Source of the DNA: Fervidobacterium nodosum Rt17-B1
GTDB taxonomy: Bacteria > Thermotogota > Thermotogae > Thermotogales > Fervidobacteriaceae
DNA: 64,000 bases
Reading direction: 5' to 3'
NCBI RefSeq assembly: GCF_000017545.1
Contig: NC_009718.1
Location: forward strand, 1,054,001 to 1,118,000
The position numbers were made by a program, and so were the translations under genes. Within the stretch, counting starts at the first letter, position 1. Every line of letters begins with the position of its first letter. Below, piece by piece: positions 9,051 through 17,728 of the stretch. Under the pieces are notes generated by a model. That model did not search any database. It was not told the DNA's origin and was given only the letters and a program-made list of their open reading frames with translations.

Positions 9051-10007
9051 TTATTCCACCCTCTCACTGTTTATTAAACTTAAAAACCTCTCTATTTCGT
9101 TCCTTGAAGGTGGTTCTTTACCCATGTACGTAGTTTTAGCGACTGCTGCAGCGTAACCATATCTTGCCATGTCAATGCAACATTTATCCTCGAGATGAGC
9201 CATTACCATACTTGCGACAAAGATATCTCCAGAACCCAATAAGTACGAATGGTCAATATTTACCTTTGGTGAGAATTTCCAAACTCCATCAGCTGTTCCA
9301 ACAAAATCGAATATTGTTTTGTAAGATAGTATGACAAGTTTTGCACCACGTTTTATAAATTCTTTTGTCATTTCAATATATTCTTTTTCTGTATTCAGTA
9401 TATTTTCTAGTATCTTTTCACTTCTTCTCATATCGTATTTTAGTACGTCTGGAAAGGATATCTTTATTGACTCATTTATTATTTCATCACGTGCTTCCCA
9501 AAAAACTGTTTTTTTGTATTTTTTAGCTATTTTTGTCAATTCACCATAGATACTATTTGGCACACCGCGTGGTACACTTCCGGAAATAACAACTGCGCTT
9601 ACTTGTTGTACGAGAACTTCGTAACGTCTTATAAAAGATTCTATTGAAGAAGAATCGACAATTGGTCCTTCAGAATTTATCTCTGTGAGAGTGTGATTAA
9701 TTGTGTCTGCAATTGCTATATTCTCACGTGTTTCATCGTTTATATGCACAAAGCTTGTCGTTATCATTTTACCAGCCTTTTTAAGCTCAGAAAGTAAAAC
9801 ATTACCAACGTATCCTCCAACGAAACCGGTAACTATTGAAGGAATAGCATACTTTGAAAGTATTACCGCAACATTTACACCTTTTCCACCGGGTGTCATT
9901 TTATTTTTTTCGTTTGGTACGATGTTTAACTTATCTAACGTGAAGTTGTCTATCACAAATTCTCTATCCAAAGCAGGATTTAAGCAAACTGCAAGTACTT
10001 TTTTCAT
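9051..10007 (-). CDS. PfkB-family sugar kinase, 1-phosphofructokinase (FruK)-like
   Basis: A 318-residue ribokinase-fold kinase. The N-terminal signature TPGGKGVNVAVIL matches the FruK/LacC branch, which phosphorylates fructose 1-phosphate or tagatose 6-phosphate. The C-terminal motif LLGSGDIFVASMVMA keeps the catalytic Asp but has GSGD where GAGD is usual. No PTS or transporter gene is adjacent, so the substrate is open. Its start overlaps the stop of the ABC ATPase gene by four bases (ATGA) and its stop abuts the CBS gene, showing tight coupling. Confidence 0.8.
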   Translation of the reverse strand: MKKVLAVCLNPALDREFVIDNFTLDKLNIVPNEKNKMTPGGKGVNVAVILSKYAIPSIVTGFVGGYVGNVLLSELKKAGKMITTSFVHINDETRENIAIADTINHTLTEINSEGPIVDSSSIESFIRRYEVLVQQVSAVVISGSVPRGVPNSIYGELTKIAKKYKKTVFWEARDEIINESIKISFPDVLKYDMRRSEKILENILNTEKEYIEMTKEFIKRGAKLVILSYKTIFDFVGTADGVWKFSPKVNIDHSYLLGSGDIFVASMVMAHLEDKCCIDMARYGYAAAVAKTTYMGKEPPSRNEIERFLSLINSERVE

Positions 10008-10738
10008 GATTTTACCCCCAATATGTAATCTTCCGGTTTACCGTTATAAGTCATTCTACCATTTTTCATAATAACTAAGATATCCCCCAACCCTATAAAT
10101 CTCTTCAATGTACGCGTCGCTAATATTATTATCCTCTCTTCTGAAAGGTTTTTGAGCAACTTAGTTACAAACTCGACGTGTTCATCATCAAGATGGTCAA
10201 GGATGCAATCGAAAACAAGTATAGAAGCCTTTCTAAGCGAGGATATAAACAACAACAGGCCTATTTTTTCAAGCACATACAAATCAGAAAGAGGTGTTTT
10301 TTCAAATTTATAAAGAGCTTTTAATACTCCAAATTCGTCTAACTGAGTAGCGTATTTTTCAACACTGAATTCAAAATCACGACCAAAAACGATATGTATC
10401 AACTCTTTCAAATTAATATAATCTAAAGATTCCAAAAAATTTGTATCAAGATACCCTACAATACTCCTAATTGTTTTTTCATCAATACTTTGAATGTCTT
10501 TATCGTCAAAGTACATCTTTCCAGAATACTTTATATCTGGGTATATCTCTTTATTTAAGCACGCAAAACTTCTCAGGAAAGCGGATTTTCCTGAGCCTCT
10601 TGGTCCATAAAGAACTGCTATATTGCCAACATTGAGAGTTAAGTTTATGTTTTCAAAAAGTACACTTTCACCAACACTTGCTGAAAAATTCTCACATTTT
10701 ATTTTCGATATTTTGCTCTCGTTGTTTTTTCTTTTCAT
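10004..10738 (-). CDS. Degenerate ABC-type ATPase
   Basis: A 244-residue protein with the outline of an ABC nucleotide-binding domain. Walker A is intact (YGPRGSGKSAF, about 38-48), and a Walker B-like strand (ASILVFDCILDHLDD) is followed by a D-loop-like LD. The other hallmarks are missing: where LSGGQ should be there is DLYVLEKIGLLLFIS, the catalytic Glu after Walker B Asp is Cys, and the switch His is replaced (ILATRTLKRF). It may bind ATP but is unlikely to hydrolyse it like a transporter ATPase. No permease gene is adjacent. Neighbours are the 59-aa ORF (overlapping its start by 47 bases) and the PfkB kinase (ATGA overlap). Function unknown. Confidence 0.7.
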   Translation of the reverse strand: MKRKNNESKISKIKCENFSASVGESVLFENINLTLNVGNIAVLYGPRGSGKSAFLRSFACLNKEIYPDIKYSGKMYFDDKDIQSIDEKTIRSIVGYLDTNFLESLDYINLKELIHIVFGRDFEFSVEKYATQLDEFGVLKALYKFEKTPLSDLYVLEKIGLLLFISSLRKASILVFDCILDHLDDEHVEFVTKLLKNLSEERIIILATRTLKRFIGLGDILVIMKNGRMTYNGKPEDYILGVKS

Positions 10739-10871
10739 CTTTTTTCACCGTATCTTTCAATCTTTCCTCAAGCATTTCCTGGGCCTTTTCGTTACCAAGA
10801 TTTGCTAATTTTATAAGTTCATACTGAGATAATATCTTTTCCTGAGTTTTCTTTTTTAACTTCTGCATCAT
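10692..10871 (-). CDS. Small hypothetical protein, 59 aa
   Basis: An ORF beginning with two ATG codons (10871 and 10868) behind AAGGGGATGAA, and ending in TGA at 10692. The protein is highly charged: MMQKLKKKTQEKILSQYE at the N terminus, LANLGNEKAQEMLEERLK in the middle, and a Lys-rich tail. It is predicted helical. It is the first gene after the operon promoter and overlaps the start of the ABC-like ATPase by 47 bases. The Shine-Dalgarno, promoter and coding-like residues support a real gene. I recognise no family; a helical partner or regulator of the ATPase is possible but only inferred. Confidence 0.6.
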   Translation of the reverse strand: MMQKLKKKTQEKILSQYELIKLANLGNEKAQEMLEERLKDTVKKDEKKKQREQNIENKM

Positions 10872-10912
10872 TTCATCCCCTTTTTGATTTCTATTTTTCT
10901 TTTTTCGATAAT

Positions 10913-10921
10913 ATTATACCA
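10913..10921 (-). promoter_or_regulatory. Extended -10 promoter of the 59-aa ORF to gyrB gene run
   Basis: Minus strand TGGTATAAT about 42 bases before the first ATG. The -35 position (AAGACC, 17-base spacing) is weak. No terminator is seen between here and the one after gyrB, so this may drive all eight genes down to gyrB. Confidence 0.6.
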
Positions 10922-10990
10922 TTTTTCAGTTAAAAGGTCTTGTATGCTTTTTTAATTTTCTGCTTCTTAAGTTAAGTTTTATTAATAAAA

Positions 10991-11032
10991 AACTAAGGTG
11001 AGACACCCTTTAAAGAGTGCCTCACCTTAGTT
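10991..11032 (-). terminator. Terminator after the gcv/aminotransferase operon
   Basis: A long inverted repeat: AACTAAGGTGAG at the left end pairs with CTCACCTTAGTT at the right, the arms matching over about 20 bp with two G-T type mismatches. On the minus strand the stem is followed by TTTTTTATTAAT. It lies 48 bases past the aminotransferase stop. Confidence 0.88.
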
Positions 11033-11079
11033 TTATGTTTTTTAATTTTTAACCTGCCAAAGTCAAAAAGTTTAAAGCA

Positions 11080-12219
11080 TTAGAAATTTTTATCCCATTC
11101 TTCCATAAATTCCTTTATTCTTTTTAAGCCTTTATCGAGAGTTTCAATATTTGTTGCAAAACTCATTCTTACAAAGCCTGGCATATCAAAAGCGCTTCCA
11201 GGAACTGTCGCTACTAACTTTTCTGAAAGCAATCGTTTGCAAAATTCCTCATCGCTACCTTTGACTTTGAAGAACAAGTAAAATGCACCTTTTGGTTCTA
11301 CAAAAGAAAGGCCATATTCTTCCGCTTTTTCAACAACAAATTTTCTTCTTTTTTTAAATTCTTCAATCATGTAAGAATTGTCAGTTTCACACGCTTTGAT
11401 AGCTGCATATTGAGCGGTTGTGTTTATGTTAGAACTTAAGTGACTTTGTATTTTAGAAATTCTCTTTTTGATATCTTTATTCTTTGTCGCGACGTATCCA
11501 ACCCGCCAACCAGTCATCGCGTGCGATTTGCTGAATGCGTTCACGTATATCAATAAATCGTCATCTACAAGACCATACATTGAAACATGATTACCTTCGT
11601 AAACTAAATCATCATAAACTTCGTCACTTATTACGTATATTCTCTTTTCGTTGGCTATGTCTGCAATTGCTTTCATTGTTTCATAATCGTAAATTCCACC
11701 CGATGGGTTGTTTGGTGAATTTACAACTATCAATTTTGTTTTAAGAGTTATCGCTGAAAGTAATTCGTCCACGGTTGGGACAAATTGCCTTTCAAAACTT
11801 GTTCTAACTACAACTGGTTTCGCTCTGACCATTGTTATTTGAGCAGGGTAACTAACCCAGTACGGCGCAAAGAGTATAGCTTCATCACCTTCATCAAGAA
11901 TTGAGGCAAAAGCATTGAAAAGCGCCTGTTTTCCCCCGTTACTCACAACAATTTCATCAGGAGTAAATTGAACTTTTTTCTTTTCTTTTAAGTATTTTGA
12001 GATTGCTTCCCTTAAAGGTAATATTCCATTACTGTCTGTGTACTTTGTAAGTCCTTTATTAAGCGCATTAATTGCTTCTTCAATAATAGGTCTTGGCGTT
12101 TGAAAATCAGGTTCTCCAGCCGTTAAGTTGACAACATCTTTACCTTCAGATATGAGTTTTTTTGCAAGAGAATCTACCTCTAATGTTTTTGAAGGAGCTA
12201 TTAAATCAACAGGATGCAT
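11080..12219 (-). CDS. Aspartate aminotransferase, class I PLP family
   Basis: A 379-residue fold-type I aminotransferase of subgroup I-gamma. Motifs are GEPDFQTP, VVSNGGKQAL, NSPNNPSG, ISDEVYDDLVYEG, and FSKSHAMTGWRVGY with the PLP-binding Lys, plus the C-terminal Arg in FVRMSFA that holds the substrate carboxylate. This is the thermophilic AspB type, transferring amino groups between aspartate and 2-oxoglutarate; related members act on aromatic or other amino acids, so specificity is inferred. It starts 15 bases after gcvPB and so belongs to the glycine cleavage operon, where it could handle glyoxylate/serine or aspartate nitrogen. Confidence 0.88.
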   Translation of the reverse strand: MHPVDLIAPSKTLEVDSLAKKLISEGKDVVNLTAGEPDFQTPRPIIEEAINALNKGLTKYTDSNGILPLREAISKYLKEKKKVQFTPDEIVVSNGGKQALFNAFASILDEGDEAILFAPYWVSYPAQITMVRAKPVVVRTSFERQFVPTVDELLSAITLKTKLIVVNSPNNPSGGIYDYETMKAIADIANEKRIYVISDEVYDDLVYEGNHVSMYGLVDDDLLIYVNAFSKSHAMTGWRVGYVATKNKDIKKRISKIQSHLSSNINTTAQYAAIKACETDNSYMIEEFKKRRKFVVEKAEEYGLSFVEPKGAFYLFFKVKGSDEEFCKRLLSEKLVATVPGSAFDMPGFVRMSFATNIETLDKGLKRIKEFMEEWDKNF

Positions 12220-12234
12220 ATTTATCTCTCCTAA

Positions 12235-13668
12235 TCATTTTTTATATCTGAAAACAGGGTATTTTGTCGCATTTACATCATCAAGACGTCTGATCGGTGT
12301 TTTGTACGGAGCTTTTTTAACAAGTTCTGGATTTTCAATAGCTTCGTTGTATATCTTTTCCATAGCATCTATAAATTCGTCAAGTGTACGTTTGCTCTCA
12401 GTTTCTGTTGGCTCTATCATCATCGCTTCGTGAACTATCAACGGGAAGTACACTGTCGGTGCATGGAGACCATAGTCAAGTAATCTCTTCGCTATATCAA
12501 GTGTTTTTACACCAGTTTTCTTAACAAATTCTTCGTTGTCGATAACAAACTCGTGCATACAAATCCTATCGTACGCAACTTTATAAATTTTCGATAACTT
12601 TGCCCTTAAGTAGTTCGCATTCAGAACAGCCATATCACTTACATGTTTCAAACCTTTGTTACCCATTGTAAGTATGTAAGTGTAAGCTTTAACCATAACC
12701 GTGAAGTTACCGTAAAAGCTTCTTACCATTCCTATGCTCTTTGGTAAATTGTAATCTAAATCATACTTTTCGCCAGCTTTTCTAATTACTGGAACTGGTA
12801 AGTATGGTGCAAGGTGTTTTTTAACACCGATAGGTCCGCTACCGGGACCACCCATTCCGTGTGGCGTGCTAAAGGTTTTGTGTAAATTCAAATGGACAAT
12901 ATCAAAGCCCATATCACCAGGTCTTGTTCTGCCCATTATTGCGTTTAAATTCGCTCCATCGTAATAAAGTAGCGCACCAACTTCGTGTGCCATTTTTGCT
13001 ATTGTAAGTATATCTTTCTCAAATAAACCTAATGTGTTAGGATTTGTAAGCATTATAACCGCAACATTTTCATCGAGGTGTGCTTTTAGCTCTTCCAAAT
13101 TGACACAACCATCTTTTCCTGATTTCAATTCCACGACTTCAAATCCTGCCATGGCAGCCGATGCTGGATTTGTACCATGTGCGCTGTCTGGTACAAGCAC
13201 TTTTCTTCTCTTATCAAGCTCTCCTTTGTCTTCAAAATAAGCCCTTGCAACAAGCAATCCTGTCAGTTCTCCGTGCGCTCCAGCGGCTGGTTGTAAGGTC
13301 ATGTCGTCCGTACCAGTTATCTCGCAAAGCATTTCTTTTAAATGCCCCATGAGGTCTATTGCGCCTTGAATTGTTTCTCTTGGTTGCATTGGATGAAGTT
13401 GCGTAAACAACATTGCCATATCCTCGTTTATCTTAGGATTGTATTTCATTGTGCATGAGCCAAGTGGATAAAAGCCTTTGTCGACGGAGTAATTCTTAGA
13501 TGCAAGTTCCGTGTAATGTCTTACGACATCGACTTCGGAAACTTCTGGAAGTAGTGGTTTTTCTTTTCTTACAAGATGTTCTGGTATACCACAATCAACA
13601 CTTGGCAATTCATATTCGGGTAATTCATATCCTTTTCTTCCGGATGTGGATTTTTCAAATATGGTCAT
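12235..13668 (-). CDS. gcvPB: Glycine dehydrogenase (decarboxylating) subunit 2
   Basis: A 477-residue C-terminal half of the P-protein of the glycine cleavage system, which decarboxylates glycine and passes aminomethyl to lipoyl-GcvH. The PLP lysine lies in [18 protein letters not shown], and other typical stretches are [12 protein letters not shown] and [13 protein letters not shown]. Bacteria and archaea with split P-proteins encode PA and PB as separate adjacent genes, as here: its ATG overlaps the gcvPA stop by four bases. Length matches the split family. Confidence 0.96.
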   Translation of the reverse strand: MTIFEKSTSGRKGYELPEYELPSVDCGIPEHLVRKEKPLLPEVSEVDVVRHYTELASKNYSVDKGFYPLGSCTMKYNPKINEDMAMLFTQLHPMQPRETIQGAIDLMGHLKEMLCEITGTDDMTLQPAAGAHGELTGLLVARAYFEDKGELDKRRKVLVPDSAHGTNPASAAMAGFEVVELKSGKDGCVNLEELKAHLDENVAVIMLTNPNTLGLFEKDILTIAKMAHEVGALLYYDGANLNAIMGRTRPGDMGFDIVHLNLHKTFSTPHGMGGPGSGPIGVKKHLAPYLPVPVIRKAGEKYDLDYNLPKSIGMVRSFYGNFTVMVKAYTYILTMGNKGLKHVSDMAVLNANYLRAKLSKIYKVAYDRICMHEFVIDNEEFVKKTGVKTLDIAKRLLDYGLHAPTVYFPLIVHEAMMIEPTETESKRTLDEFIDAMEKIYNEAIENPELVKKAPYKTPIRRLDDVNATKYPVFRYKK

Positions 13669-14999
13669 TTTGACATCACCTCGACTAATCTTTCAATGGA
13701 AGCCTTGGTGTTAACTTCTGTGGAACAGACCAAAGCGCTTGGACCAAGTTCTTTGTAGACTCTATCTATTGGGATAGGACCTAATATACCATCTTTCACC
13801 ATTTCATGCCATTTCTGTCTGTATGTCTCTGGTACCTTTACAACGAATTCATTGAAGAATTCACCATTGAATATTCTTGAAAAGCCTCTTTCTTCAAGCT
13901 TCTTTGCTAAATAATGTGCGTTGTTGTAAGAGCGCCACGCAACTTCTTTTAGTCCCTCTGGTCCCATCGTTGAAATATATATCGCGTTGATTAAAGCGAT
14001 ATACGCTTGGTTAGAACATATGTTTGATGTTGCCTTTTCTCTTCTGATGTGTTGCTCCCTCGTTTGAAGTATCATCACGTATCCTTTGTTTCCTTCCAAG
14101 TCTTTTGTTTCACCTATTATTCTTCCGGGCATCTTTCTAACATGCTTTTCAAGTGTTGTGAAAAATCCTATTCCAGGTCCACCAAAGTTTGGTGTTACAC
14201 CAAGTGATTGTCCTTCTCCAACCACGATATCTGCGCCAAACTTTCCAGGTGCTTCAAGGAGCGCAAGAGATACCGGTTCAGCTACAACTATAAACATTAC
14301 ATTCTGTGGAATAACTTCTCTTATCGCTTTTAAGTCTTCGATTACACCAAAGAAATTAGGATAAGCTATTGCAACAGCTGCGGTTTTATCATCAACACTC
14401 GATTTTAATTTTTCGATATCAACTTTTCCACTTTGGTCATAATCAAGCTCGTGAATCTCAATTCCTTGTGGTTTTGTATAAGTTTTTGCAACAGTTCTAT
14501 ATTCTGGATTTATTGTCTTTGCAACAACCATTTTTGTCTTGCCTGTAACCCTAACGGCCATTAATAAGCTTTCAGCAAATGCGCTTGCACCATCATACAT
14601 CGATGAATTTGCAACTTCCATGCCCGTTAGTTCACACATCATTGTCTGATATTCAAATAACATTTGAAGAGTACCTTGGGAAACTTCAGCTTGATAAGGT
14701 GTGTAGGCGGTTACAAAATTAGGATTGGAAGCCATGTGTTTTACAACTGTTGGGATGTAATGATAGTATATACCTGCACCAAGGAAGATATTTTCAGGGT
14801 CAAAGTTGATATTTTTCTTAGAAATACCCTCAACAAATTTTCTAACAGTGAACTCATCTTTTCCTTCTGGTATATTGTAACCATCTATCGTTTTTGGGAC
14901 GTCTACAAACAAATCATCTATACTTTTAACACCTATTTCTTCAAGCATTTGTCGGATTTCTTCTTCGGTATGTGGAATATATCTATGCACATTGTTCAC
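13665..14999 (-). CDS. gcvPA: Glycine dehydrogenase (decarboxylating) subunit 1
   Basis: A 444-residue N-terminal half of the split P-protein. Recognisable stretches are [17 protein letters not shown] at the N terminus, [42 protein letters not shown], and GPGIGFFTT. It forms a heterotetramer with GcvPB, which carries the PLP. It follows gcvT by 24 bases and overlaps gcvPB (ATGA), so the three subunits are co-expressed. Confidence 0.96.
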   Translation of the reverse strand: MNNVHRYIPHTEEEIRQMLEEIGVKSIDDLFVDVPKTIDGYNIPEGKDEFTVRKFVEGISKKNINFDPENIFLGAGIYYHYIPTVVKHMASNPNFVTAYTPYQAEVSQGTLQMLFEYQTMMCELTGMEVANSSMYDGASAFAESLLMAVRVTGKTKMVVAKTINPEYRTVAKTYTKPQGIEIHELDYDQSGKVDIEKLKSSVDDKTAAVAIAYPNFFGVIEDLKAIREVIPQNVMFIVVAEPVSLALLEAPGKFGADIVVGEGQSLGVTPNFGGPGIGFFTTLEKHVRKMPGRIIGETKDLEGNKGYVMILQTREQHIRREKATSNICSNQAYIALINAIYISTMGPEGLKEVAWRSYNNAHYLAKKLEERGFSRIFNGEFFNEFVVKVPETYRQKWHEMVKDGILGPIPIDRVYKELGPSALVCSTEVNTKASIERLVEVMSK

Positions 15000-15023
15000 T
15001 CCCTTCTGTATTCAAAAAATATA

Positions 15024-16316
15024 TTATTTTCTTGACCTTACGCTTCCTTTGTAGAATGGTGTCTTGACAACTAAAGCATCGACCATCTTATCCCTGATTG
15101 CTATCTGTACTTTTTCATTGAGTTTTACATTCGCATCGATCATAACAAAAGCTATTGGTTTTTCAAGCGTAGGAGAGAATGTACCGCTTGTTACATAACC
15201 TATTTTTTGACCATCTTTGTAAACTTCCATATTGTGTCTTGGCACGAGCTTTCCTTCGATAACTAAGCCTCTTAATCTTCTCTTCAAACCTTCTTCCTTT
15301 TGTTTAAGCAAGACTTCTTTACCAAAGAAATCACCTTTTTCGAATTTTACTGCCCAAGGTATAGATGCTTCAAGAGGTGTAATTGTGTCATCCATATCGT
15401 TACCATAAAGAAGTAATCCTGCTTCAAGTCTTAAAACATCTCTTGCACCTAAACCTGCGGGTTTTACACCTATTTCTAATAATTTTCGCCAAACGAATGA
15501 GGTTTGATTTGCGGGAATGTAAAGTTCAAAGCCATCTTCTCCGGTGTAACCTGTTCTTGAAATAATACCTCTCACACCGAATATTTCTCCTTTTTTAAAT
15601 GAATAATATCCAATTTCTTCAAGGTCAAAGTTAACATGAGGTTGTATTTTTTCCTGAGCTTTTGGACCTTGTACAGCAATTAATCCTGTTTCATCGGAAA
15701 TGTTTGTCAATTTAACATTAAACTTTTCAGAGAGTTTTAAAAGATGATTAAAATCTTTATCTATATTTGCAGCGTTTACAACGAACATGACTTCTTCTGG
15801 AGCAATTTTGTAGACAAGTAAGTCATCTACGAACCCACCATTTTCATTGCACATGGCTGTGTAAATTATGTCACCGTAGTTGATTGAACCGAAATCGTTT
15901 GTTACCACATAATTTGCAAATTTCACAGCGTCTGGTCCTTCACATATGAATTCTCCCATGTGAGATACATCAAACATTCCAACTTCTTTTCTTACCAAAT
16001 GCACTTCTGGAATGATACCTTCATATTGGAGTGGCATATAGTACCCAGCAAATTCAACTATTTTAGCACCAAGCTTCACATGGTCTTCGTATAATGGAGT
16101 ATACTTCACTGTTTTTCCCTCCCATTGGATAAGTTCTATTGCCTCGCTGTATTTATCTTCGGGCACAAGTATTTCACATTGAACACTGCTACCAAATATA
16201 GGGTGAATAAAAACGTCCGTTTTTTGAACTAAAACGGGTATATCATGAGAATTTAATAATTTTTCAATTATTCTTGCTTCTATTTCACCAACGGTTGTTG
16301 CAACAATTTTCCACAT
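15024..16316 (-). CDS. gcvT: Aminomethyltransferase GcvT with N-terminal DUF2007-like domain
   Basis: A 430-residue protein, about 65 longer than ordinary GcvT. Residues 73-430 are a complete T-protein, which transfers the aminomethyl carbon from lipoyl-GcvH to tetrahydrofolate: TPLYEDHVKLGAKIVEFAGY, MFDVSHMGEF, GYTGEDGFELYIP, LGARDVLRLEAGL, and the SGTFSPTLEKPIA end. Residues 1-66 are an added small domain with the pattern of DUF2007 (putative signal-transducing, ferredoxin-like fold): WKIVATTVGEIEARIIEKLL, a NSHDIPVLVQ strand, and CEILVPEDKYSEAIELI. The ATG at 16316 has AGGAGA upstream and the fusion is in one uninterrupted frame. It is the first gene of gcvT-PA-PB-aminotransferase. No glycine riboswitch is seen upstream. 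Confidence 0.93.
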   Translation of the reverse strand: MWKIVATTVGEIEARIIEKLLNSHDIPVLVQKTDVFIHPIFGSSVQCEILVPEDKYSEAIELIQWEGKTVKYTPLYEDHVKLGAKIVEFAGYYMPLQYEGIIPEVHLVRKEVGMFDVSHMGEFICEGPDAVKFANYVVTNDFGSINYGDIIYTAMCNENGGFVDDLLVYKIAPEEVMFVVNAANIDKDFNHLLKLSEKFNVKLTNISDETGLIAVQGPKAQEKIQPHVNFDLEEIGYYSFKKGEIFGVRGIISRTGYTGEDGFELYIPANQTSFVWRKLLEIGVKPAGLGARDVLRLEAGLLLYGNDMDDTITPLEASIPWAVKFEKGDFFGKEVLLKQKEEGLKRRLRGLVIEGKLVPRHNMEVYKDGQKIGYVTSGTFSPTLEKPIAFVMIDANVKLNEKVQIAIRDKMVDALVVKTPFYKGSVRSRK

Positions 16317-16366
16317 AAACAGTTCTCCTATGAGTATTTTTTTTGATTTTCTTCAGTTCTAATTAA

Positions 16367-16394
16367 ATTCTATCACTCTTCAAAAATGCATCAA
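16367..16394 (-). promoter_or_regulatory. Promoter of the gcvT operon
   Basis: Minus strand TTGATG, 16-base spacer, TAGAAT, in the 116-base gap between pncB and gcvT. The rest of this gap shows no riboswitch-like helices, so glycine-responsive control through a gcvT-type aptamer is unlikely here. Confidence 0.55.
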
Positions 16395-16432
16395 GAATTA
16401 TTTAAGAATGATTTAGGAAAGTTAATGGTAAA

Positions 16433-17728
16433 TTATTCTTCCCAATAACGTTTACTAACAATTTTCAAATGTGAAGCATCTTTTTTATATCTTCCTACCT
16501 TTGCACATGGTTTTCCATTCACTTCAACTATATCCGCTGTTATGTCGATTTTCTTCTTCAATAGTTTCGATCCAACACCGTAAACATCAGCTGGTACACC
16601 TAACGATTCGAATAATTTGATTTTCTCTTCGTCAAAACCACCTGAAACAACTATTTTCAAATCTTTCAGACCCACTTTATCAAATTCTTGTCTTGCTTTC
16701 CATACAAGTTCTGGACATACACCAAACGATTGCGGACCTATGGGTGTTACTGATTTGTCCCTTAAACTTCCAGATGTATCAAATCTGACACCCCAAATTT
16801 TATTCTTACCCGGTCCTATAATCGGTGAAGGATCTGTTTCACCAAGTATGAATTCTTTACCCATAACGTATTCATATTGTTTCTTAACAACCCTAAACGT
16901 TGTACCAATGACATCGTTATCCCAATCAACTAAAACTATCCTATTAACGGTTTCCGGCATATGCATATCAAACGCAATTGCCGCGTCCTCTGTCTTACCA
17001 TCGTATGCGGCAATTAGCGCGTGCGGAATTGTGCCCATCGATTCTACGCCCCAATAATCTGCATTCGCATCTGTTGAGACACCAAATGCCCCAGCTTTGA
17101 GCGCTGCATAGCCATCAGTTGCTTGGACCCAGTAATGGTCAAATCTTGCACTGAAGAATAATATAGGCTTACCATTTGCTGCCTCAACGACTTTCTTAAC
17201 TGCCGTTGCTGTGCTTGTAGCCCGTGCGATAACGCCCAGTAAAACTGTCTCAAGATAACCAAAGTATATTGGATCACCTTCTATCGTCATTAAAGGTTCT
17301 CCATCCGGAACGTATTCACCATCGTAAACCGCTTTGACTTCTATTTCATCCCATTTGTCTACCCAAAGCTCGTTGAGTTTTAATCTCAAATCCCACTTTT
17401 TTCTCGTCAGTTCAACTATTTCTTCGACGTTACCTTCCACAGATAAGCTCTGCATCATTTTATCCAGGTTTAAAATCTCATTGTAAAGGTATCTTGCTTT
17501 TTCTTCATCTTTGTAATAACCTGTGCAGTATCTCAAGACAGCAAGAGCTTCGTCCACACCACAGACAATTGCGTTATCCCTTGGGAAGAATTGGTAATAA
17601 ACTCTTGGGTGCCTGTTGTCTTTTTTTAGCACCTCAACATATCTTGTAAAGTATTTATCAGAATAGTATCCCATCCTAATCCTATCAATTGGTACTTTAA
17701 AAACCTTCGGATGAAGTCTCTTGCTCAT
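16433..17728 (-). CDS. pncB: Nicotinate phosphoribosyltransferase
   Basis: A 431-residue type II phosphoribosyltransferase-fold enzyme, making nicotinate mononucleotide from nicotinate and PRPP in NAD salvage. Recognisable stretches are FFPRDNAIVCGVDEAL, a middle region with VLLGVIARATSTATA, FDHYWVQATDGYAAL, GTIPHALIAAY, and the phosphate-binding end VSGGFDEEKI plus YGVGSKLL. Length and motifs match the thermophilic branch of the family. Its ATG overlaps the stop of the upstream radical SAM gene by four bases. Confidence 0.93.
   Translation of the reverse strand: MSKRLHPKVFKVPIDRIRMGYYSDKYFTRYVEVLKKDNRHPRVYYQFFPRDNAIVCGVDEALAVLRYCTGYYKDEEKARYLYNEILNLDKMMQSLSVEGNVEEIVELTRKKWDLRLKLNELWVDKWDEIEVKAVYDGEYVPDGEPLMTIEGDPIYFGYLETVLLGVIARATSTATAVKKVVEAANGKPILFFSARFDHYWVQATDGYAALKAGAFGVSTDANADYWGVESMGTIPHALIAAYDGKTEDAAIAFDMHMPETVNRIVLVDWDNDVIGTTFRVVKKQYEYVMGKEFILGETDPSPIIGPGKNKIWGVRFDTSGSLRDKSVTPIGPQSFGVCPELVWKARQEFDKVGLKDLKIVVSGGFDEEKIKLFESLGVPADVYGVGSKLLKKKIDITADIVEVNGKPCAKVGRYKKDASHLKIVSKRYWEE

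Noticed and set aside
16317-16432. Glycine riboswitch upstream of gcvT
   Set aside because: The 116-base gap shows no conserved aptamer helices and is too short for the typical tandem form.
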